DNA of 44,428 nt from Thermoleophilia bacterium (GTDB taxonomy: Bacteria > Actinomycetota > Thermoleophilia > Miltoncostaeales > Miltoncostaeaceae), in the NCBI GenBank assembly GCA_017882585.1, contig JADGPF010000076.1, positions 1-44,428 on the forward strand, given 5' to 3'. The translations under genes were made by a program, and so were the position numbers. Positions 40,005 to 44,428 of the stretch are shown here, piece after piece. The notes below the pieces were generated by a model. The model ran no database searches. It saw nothing but the letters and a program-made list of their open reading frames with translations, and was not told where the DNA came from. Every line of letters begins with the position of its first letter. Positions within the stretch are counted from its first letter, which is position 1.

Positions 40005-41052
40005 CGAACACCGCCCGCTCGAGCTCGGCGCGCGTTCCGGCAATGTGCATCACCGGCGGGGCGTCGGCCACCGCCGTGTCGGGATCCTTCAGGCCGTGTC
40101 CGGTCAGGACACACACCACAGTCTGGCCGGCCGGGAACGCGCCGGCCTCGGCCCGCATCAAGAGGCCCGCCAGCGACGCCGCGGAGGCCGGCTCGCAGAA
40201 GATGCCTTCGCTCTGGGCAACCTGGCGGTACGCGTCGAGGATCTGGGCATCCGTGACGGCCGCGATGGCGCCGCCCGACGCCGTGATGGCCGCCAGGGCC
40301 TGAGGGCCGCTCGCCGGATTGCCGATGCGGATCGCAGTTGCAATCGTCTCCGGATGCTCGACGCGATGGCCGACCACGAGAGGCGCGGCACCAGCGGCCT
40401 GGAATCCCATCATCCGCGGCAACACACCCGTGTGGCCCGCGGCATGATAGGCCAGAAAGCCCGCCCAATAGGCCGTGATGTTGCCCGCATTGCCAACCGG
40501 GATGCACAGCACCTCGGGCGCGTCGCCGAGGGCGTCACAGACCTCGAAGGCCCCGGTCATCTGACCTGCGATCCGGAATGGATTCACCGAGTTGACCAGC
40601 TCGATGTCCGACGCATCGGCCAGCTCGCGCACCACCGTGAGCGCCTGATCGAAGTTCCCGTCGATGGAGATTACCCGGGCGCCGTGCGCGATCGCCTGCG
40701 CCAGTTTGCCCGAGGCGATCTGGCCTTCGGGAATCACGACCGCGGCCCGGATGCCTGCGCGGGCGGCATAGGCGGCGGCCGAGGCGGAGGTGTTGCCCGT
40801 GCTCGCACAGATCACCGCCTGCGCGCCGCGCTCGACGGCCTTGCTGACCGCGAGCGTCATGCCGCGGTCCTTGAAACTTCCGGTCGGGTTCATTCCCTCG
40901 AACTTGGCAAACAGCCGCAGGCCGTAGCGCGCTCCGATCCGCTCAAGCGGCACCAGCGGGGTGCCGCCCTCGCCGAGGCTGACGACCGGCGTCGCGGCGG
41001 TGACCGGTAAGAGCGCACGGTACCGCGTGATCAGTGCCGGCGGCAGGCTCAC
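39997..41052 (-). CDS. thrC: Threonine synthase ThrC
   Basis: A 351-residue PLP enzyme converting O-phosphohomoserine to threonine. The PLP lysine is Lys61 in [10 protein letters not shown], the phosphate-binding loop [15 protein letters not shown] follows, and [12 protein letters not shown] plus [14 protein letters not shown] are typical of the short threonine synthases of Gram-positive bacteria. GTG 41052 overlaps the hom stop (GTGA). Confidence 0.96.
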   Translation of the reverse strand: MSLPPALITRYRALLPVTAATPVVSLGEGGTPLVPLERIGARYGLRLFAKFEGMNPTGSFKDRGMTLAVSKAVERGAQAVICASTGNTSASAAAYAARAGIRAAVVIPEGQIASGKLAQAIAHGARVISIDGNFDQALTVVRELADASDIELVNSVNPFRIAGQMTGAFEVCDALGDAPEVLCIPVGNAGNITAYWAGFLAYHAAGHTGVLPRMMGFQAAGAAPLVVGHRVEHPETIATAIRIGNPASGPQALAAITASGGAIAAVTDAQILDAYRQVAQSEGIFCEPASAASLAGLLMRAEAGAFPAGQTVVCVLTGHGLKDPDTAVADAPPVMHIAGTRAELERAVFDG

Positions 41053-42356
41053 GCGGCATCCTCGGCCAGGAGGCGCAGCAGCACGGGTTCGCTGCGCACT
41101 TCGTCCATGTCCCGCATCGCGGCGACGGCGGCGTTCATCCGTGACTCGGACCCCACGTGGGTCACCAGCACCAGCCGCGCAGCTTCGCCCTCGCCGCGTT
41201 GGATCACGCTACGGATCGACAGCCCGGCCTCGGCGAAGGCGGTGGCGATCTGCGCCAGCACGCCCGGTCGATCCATCACCCGGAGCCGTATGTAGAACGC
41301 CGACTCGGTCTGATCCGGCCTCAGCAGCGGCCGGCCAGCATCGACGAGGGCGTTCTGCAGGAAGCTGCCCTTGGCGGTGCCGAGGATCGACAGCACGTCG
41401 GCAAGGATCGCCGAGGCCGTCTCGGTGCCGCCTGCGCCGGGACCGACGAGCATGATTTGGCGCACGGTGCCCGATTCGAGCAGCACGGCGTTGTCGGGAC
41501 CCATGACGGCGGCCAGGCGATGCCGCTCGGGGACGAGCGCCGGGTGTACGCGCACGCTGATCCCGCCGTTACCCAACCGGGCGACGCCGAGCAGCTTGAC
41601 GACGAATCCCAAATCGCGGGCGAGCTCGAGATCCTCGGCGTGGACACCGTCGATACCCTCGTACGGGACATCATCGAAGTGCACGTTGGTGTGGAAGGCG
41701 ATCGAGGCCAGGATCGCCATCTTGGCCGCGGCGTCGGCTCCGCCGACATCCTCGGTCGGATCGGCTTCCGCGTAGCCGAGTGCCTGGGCCTGCGCCAACG
41801 CCTCCTGGTAGCTCAGGCCAGCGCGCGCCATCTCGGACAGGATGTAGTTGGTGGTCCCGTTGACGATCCCGGTCACCGCCGAGATTTCTGCCGCCAGCAT
41901 CGATTCCCGCAGCACCTTAATCACGGGAATCGCCGCGCAGGCGGACGCTTCGAAGCGCAGTTCGGTCCCCGAGGTCTCCGCCAGCGTCAGAAGGTCCGCG
42001 CCCTGACGAGACATCAGCTGCTTGTTGGCCGTCACGACGGGCGTGCCGCCCTGGAGGGCCTGGCGCAGGTAGGTCGCGGTCGGCTCGATGCCGCCCATCA
42101 CCTCAACGATGACATCGACCTCGGGATCCGACAGGACATCCTGCGGGTCGGTCGTCAGCTGCGCCGGGGCGATCCCCGGGCGGGCGCGGGTGGCATCGCG
42201 CACGAGGATCGGGCCGATCTCCAGGCGCCGGCCGGATGCGCGTGCAACCGTCTCGCCCTGACCGGCGATCGTCCGTACGAACGCCTGGCCGACGGTGCCG
42301 CAGCCCAACAGGCCGATGCGCACCGGACGATCCGGAGAACCCTGGATGGCGGACAC
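41049..42356 (-). CDS. hom: Homoserine dehydrogenase with C-terminal ACT domain
   Basis: A 435-residue NAD(P)-dependent enzyme converting aspartate semialdehyde to homoserine. The nucleotide loop GLLGCGTVG lies at about 15-23, [10 protein letters not shown] and the catalytic-domain [16 protein letters not shown]...[11 protein letters not shown] follow, and a C-terminal ACT domain ([24 protein letters not shown]) should bind threonine for feedback inhibition. GTG 42356 is 1 base after the lysA stop; the open frame further upstream is antisense-like and lacks homology. Confidence 0.95.
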   Translation of the reverse strand: MSAIQGSPDRPVRIGLLGCGTVGQAFVRTIAGQGETVARASGRRLEIGPILVRDATRARPGIAPAQLTTDPQDVLSDPEVDVIVEVMGGIEPTATYLRQALQGGTPVVTANKQLMSRQGADLLTLAETSGTELRFEASACAAIPVIKVLRESMLAAEISAVTGIVNGTTNYILSEMARAGLSYQEALAQAQALGYAEADPTEDVGGADAAAKMAILASIAFHTNVHFDDVPYEGIDGVHAEDLELARDLGFVVKLLGVARLGNGGISVRVHPALVPERHRLAAVMGPDNAVLLESGTVRQIMLVGPGAGGTETASAILADVLSILGTAKGSFLQNALVDAGRPLLRPDQTESAFYIRLRVMDRPGVLAQIATAFAEAGLSIRSVIQRGEGEAARLVLVTHVGSESRMNAAVAAMRDMDEVRSEPVLLRLLAEDAA

Positions 42357-42357
42357 G

Positions 42358-43659
42358 TTAGGCAAGGTCACGCCCGAGGATATCGGCGTATGTCTCTCGA
42401 CGCGTGACGACACGCGCGGTGCCGCCCGCTGCGAACACCACCGCCGGGCGTGGCTGACCATTGTAGTTGGACGCCATCGAGACCCCGTAGGCACCGGTCG
42501 CCGGCAGGCAGATCACGTCGCCGACGACGAGCTCGGGCAGCCGCGCCTCGGCCACGAGGATGTCACCGCTCTCGCAGTGTTTGCCCACGATGCGGTAGGT
42601 CCGATCGGGCGCGGCGGCGGCGCGGCTTGCCAGGACCGGTTCGTAAACGGCGCCGTAGAGCATCGGACGCAGAAGGTCGCTCATGCCCCCGTCGACCGAC
42701 GCGTAGGTGCGGATACCCGGGATCGGCTTGATTCCACCGACCCGGTACAGCGTGACACCGGAGCGGCCGACCATGGCCCGTCCGGGCTCGCACAACAGGC
42801 GCGGGATCGCAAGGCCACGCGCGCCGAACGCCGATCGCAGCGCGTCGGCTTGGGCCGCAGCGAACGCGGCAATCGCCGGCGGATCGTGCTCTTGCACGTA
42901 GGCGACGCCGAGCCCACCGCCGAGGTCCACGGCTTCGATGTCCTCGGGGCCGACCTCGGCTGCGAAGTCGGCCAACACGTCCGCCGTCGGTCCGAAGACC
43001 GACAGATCGAACAGCTGTGAGCCCAGGTGGGCATGCAGACCGACAAGCTGCAAGTGTGCCGACGCCCGGATTGCGGCGACCCCGCGCTGTGCATCGCCCG
43101 CCAGCGAGAATCCGAACTTCGAATCGACCTGGCCCGTGGCGATCGCCGCGTGGGTCGCAGGATCGATGCCCGGCGTCACCCGCACCATCACGCGTTGCAC
43201 GATCCCGCGCCCGGCGGCGGCACGCTCGATCAGCGCGATCTCATCGAACCCATCAATGATGACGGTGCCGACGCCGGCGTCCAGGGCATCCTCGACTTCG
43301 TGCGCGGTCTTGTTGTTGCCATGCAGGTAGATGCGCTTCGGCGCGAATCCCGCCGCCAGCACGGCATACAGCTCACCCCCGGAGGCAACGTCGACCGACA
43401 GGCCTTCCTCGCGCAGGAGCTGCAGTGCAGCCAGGCCGAAATAGGCCTTGCTGGCGTAGATGACCTCTGCTGCACGGTCGGCCGCCGCATAGGCCCGCAC
43501 AAACTCGGCGGCCGTCGCCCGCAGGTGCTGTTCGTCGTAGACGACCAGCGGGGTCCCGAACTCGTCGGCGAGCGCGACGAGGTCGCATCCGCCGATCGAC
43601 AGATGGCCGTCGGCGGTGACCGACGCCGTGGAAGGCAGGACCTGGTTTGCGGCCATCAT
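42358..43659 (-). CDS. lysA: Diaminopimelate decarboxylase LysA
   Basis: A 433-residue fold-type III PLP decarboxylase making lysine from meso-diaminopimelate. PLP lysine Lys71 lies in YASKAYF, LHGNNKT and LGGGLGVAY follow, and HCESGDILV contains the conserved active-site cysteine. The order lysA-hom-thrC-thrB groups aspartate-family branches, as in many Gram-positive bacteria. The start ATGATG at 43659 shares a 50-base divergent gap with the hydrolase gene. Confidence 0.96.
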   Translation of the reverse strand: MMAANQVLPSTASVTADGHLSIGGCDLVALADEFGTPLVVYDEQHLRATAAEFVRAYAAADRAAEVIYASKAYFGLAALQLLREEGLSVDVASGGELYAVLAAGFAPKRIYLHGNNKTAHEVEDALDAGVGTVIIDGFDEIALIERAAAGRGIVQRVMVRVTPGIDPATHAAIATGQVDSKFGFSLAGDAQRGVAAIRASAHLQLVGLHAHLGSQLFDLSVFGPTADVLADFAAEVGPEDIEAVDLGGGLGVAYVQEHDPPAIAAFAAAQADALRSAFGARGLAIPRLLCEPGRAMVGRSGVTLYRVGGIKPIPGIRTYASVDGGMSDLLRPMLYGAVYEPVLASRAAAAPDRTYRIVGKHCESGDILVAEARLPELVVGDVICLPATGAYGVSMASNYNGQPRPAVVFAAGGTARVVTRRETYADILGRDLA

Positions 43660-43709
43660 CAGAACGCCCCGGAAGGTACCAGATCCCCGGCTATGCTCGT
43701 GATCACGGC

Positions 43710-44357
43710 ATGCGGTCCCTCATCGAGTTCCCAAGCGTCGACGGCACCCGGCTGGCCGCCGCGTACTGGCCGACGCGAACGCCGTCTGCCGGGGTCGTGA
43801 TCGTTCCCGGCCTGGACAGCCGCAAGGAAAACCACGCCGACTTCGCGCGTGTCTGTTATGCGGCCGGCCTCGCGGCGCTCACCCTGGACATCCGCGGTCA
43901 CGGCGCCTCACACGGCGTGCTCGGACCGGGCGCGGTCGACGATGTCATCGCCGCGATCGACGCCCTGCGCGAACGCGGTCACAAGCGCATCGGCGTGCGC
44001 GGATCGTCACTGGGCGGGTTCCTCGCCCTCGTCGCCGCGGCCCGTAGCCCACACGTCGCGTGCGTGGTCGCCATCTGCCCTGCGCAGCCGGACGCGCTCG
44101 CCGACCGGCTTGGCGATGGCTGGCCGACGCGACTCCCGCTCGCCGACGCCGTCGCGACGCAGGACGGAATCGCATGCGGGTACTGGCACGCCACCGGCGA
44201 CGAGGTCGTGCCGTGGGCCGCAACGGGTGCCCTGGCCCAGCTCACCCCGCAGCCGCGCCGGCTGCGCATCGTCTTCGGCGGCAGCCAGCACAGCCTCCAG
44301 AACGATGCCGAGGTCCAGGCCGAGACACGGGACTTCCTTTGCCACCACCTGACGTGA
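43710..44357 (+). CDS. Alpha/beta hydrolase
   Basis: A 215-residue serine hydrolase of the dienelactone hydrolase/S9-like kind. After a VVIVPGLDSRKENHADFARV oxyanion segment comes LDIRGHGAS, the nucleophile elbow GSSLGG (Ser in GxSxG), the acid in HATGDEVVPW and the histidine in GGSQHSL. There is no signal peptide, so it is cytoplasmic; the substrate cannot be inferred. A TATGCT at 43692-43697 may be its -10. The stop overlaps the next start (GTGA). Confidence 0.85.
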   Translation: MRSLIEFPSVDGTRLAAAYWPTRTPSAGVVIVPGLDSRKENHADFARVCYAAGLAALTLDIRGHGASHGVLGPGAVDDVIAAIDALRERGHKRIGVRGSSLGGFLALVAAARSPHVACVVAICPAQPDALADRLGDGWPTRLPLADAVATQDGIACGYWHATGDEVVPWAATGALAQLTPQPRRLRIVFGGSQHSLQNDAEVQAETRDFLCHHLT

Positions 44358-44428
44358 CCCCCGGTCCGGCCGCCCTGGACCACGAGATCTGCGCATGCCG
44401 GCTCTGCCCACGCCTGGTGGCCTGGCGC
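44354..44428 (+). CDS. Uracil-DNA glycosylase, Fe-S type (5' end only)
   Basis: The first 25 codons run off the window edge. The segment ICACRLCPRLVAWR matches the start of family 4/5 uracil-DNA glycosylases (UdgB type), where the leading cysteines take part in a [4Fe-4S] cluster and the CPRLVAWR block is typical. GTG overlaps the hydrolase stop (GTGA). It would begin base-excision repair of uracil in DNA. The assignment rests on this short motif alone. Confidence 0.65.
   Translation, partial: MTPGPAALDHEICACRLCPRLVAWR

Noticed and set aside
41157-42407. A 416-residue plus-strand open frame opposite hom
   Set aside because: It is a mirror of the hom gene with no recognisable motif.
1-44428. 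CRISPR arrays, tRNA or rRNA genes, insertion sequences
   Set aside because: Reading both strands I found no repeat-spacer pattern, no cloverleaf-like sequence with CCA or conserved loops, and no transposase. This was by eye, so a divergent tRNA could be missed.

Overview
This window is about 44 kb of dense, GC-rich bacterial chromosome with roughly 47 protein genes. I see no RNA gene, mobile element, prophage or CRISPR array, and no gene-free stretch longer than about 180 bases. Several signs point to a Gram-positive-type lineage: MurE carries the DNPR signature of meso-diaminopimelate peptidoglycan, the cysteine genes are of the CysM/CysO/Mec type known from mycobacteria, one promoter has Actinobacteria/Firmicutes-style LexA boxes, and many promoters look like TANNNT boxes directly ahead of the start codon (leaderless transcripts). 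Duplicated ThyX-like, DUF1385, DUF1015 and Fsa-type transaldolase genes would fit a deep actinobacterial (for example Thermoleophilia-like) or Chloroflexota/Dormibacterota-like genome. I cannot settle the phylum from the sequence alone.

Layout. 1-3800: end of an unknown gene, a bidirectional terminator, msrA, then a sulfur-carrier cysteine operon on the minus strand (rhodanese-ThiF activator, CysO, CysM, Mec-like JAB protease). 3846-12354: mostly plus-strand housekeeping genes (rarA, yqeY, DUF427, a tandem ThyX-like protein, DUF1385, nicotinate phosphoribosyltransferase, methylmalonyl-CoA epimerase, ychF). 12388-17207: minus-strand assimilatory sulfate operon sir-cysH-cysD-cysN, of the APS-reductase type. 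17387-21210: an OB-HD exonuclease-like protein and a helicase-nuclease. 21271-22503: DUF1015 on the plus strand. 22527-31210: a dcw cluster, mraZ-rsmH-ftsL-ftsI-murE-murF-mraY-murD, on the minus strand. 31315-35629: divergent plus-strand block with a LexA-box-controlled small membrane protein, then an overlapping operon of Ppx/GppA, ExeA-like ATPase, ribbon-helix-helix-like protein, two half-CHAD proteins and a phosphoesterase. 35626-43659: minus-strand DUF192, glpX and fsa, then lysA-hom-thrC-thrB-folP (aspartate-family amino acids with a divergent folP). 43710-44428: alpha/beta hydrolase and the start of a uracil-DNA glycosylase.

How the genes work together. The sulfate operon supplies reduced sulfur, and the operon at 885-3750 appears to load it as a CysO thiocarboxylate and transfer it to O-phosphoserine. 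The most unusual points are the CysO tail beyond Gly-Gly next to a JAB protease, the SOS-box gene facing the division cluster, the CHAD domain split over two overlapping genes inside a polyphosphate-flavoured operon, and the duplicated ThyX protein whose signature motifs are degenerate. Most genes within operons overlap by four bases (ATGA, GTGA or TTGA), which indicates translational coupling.
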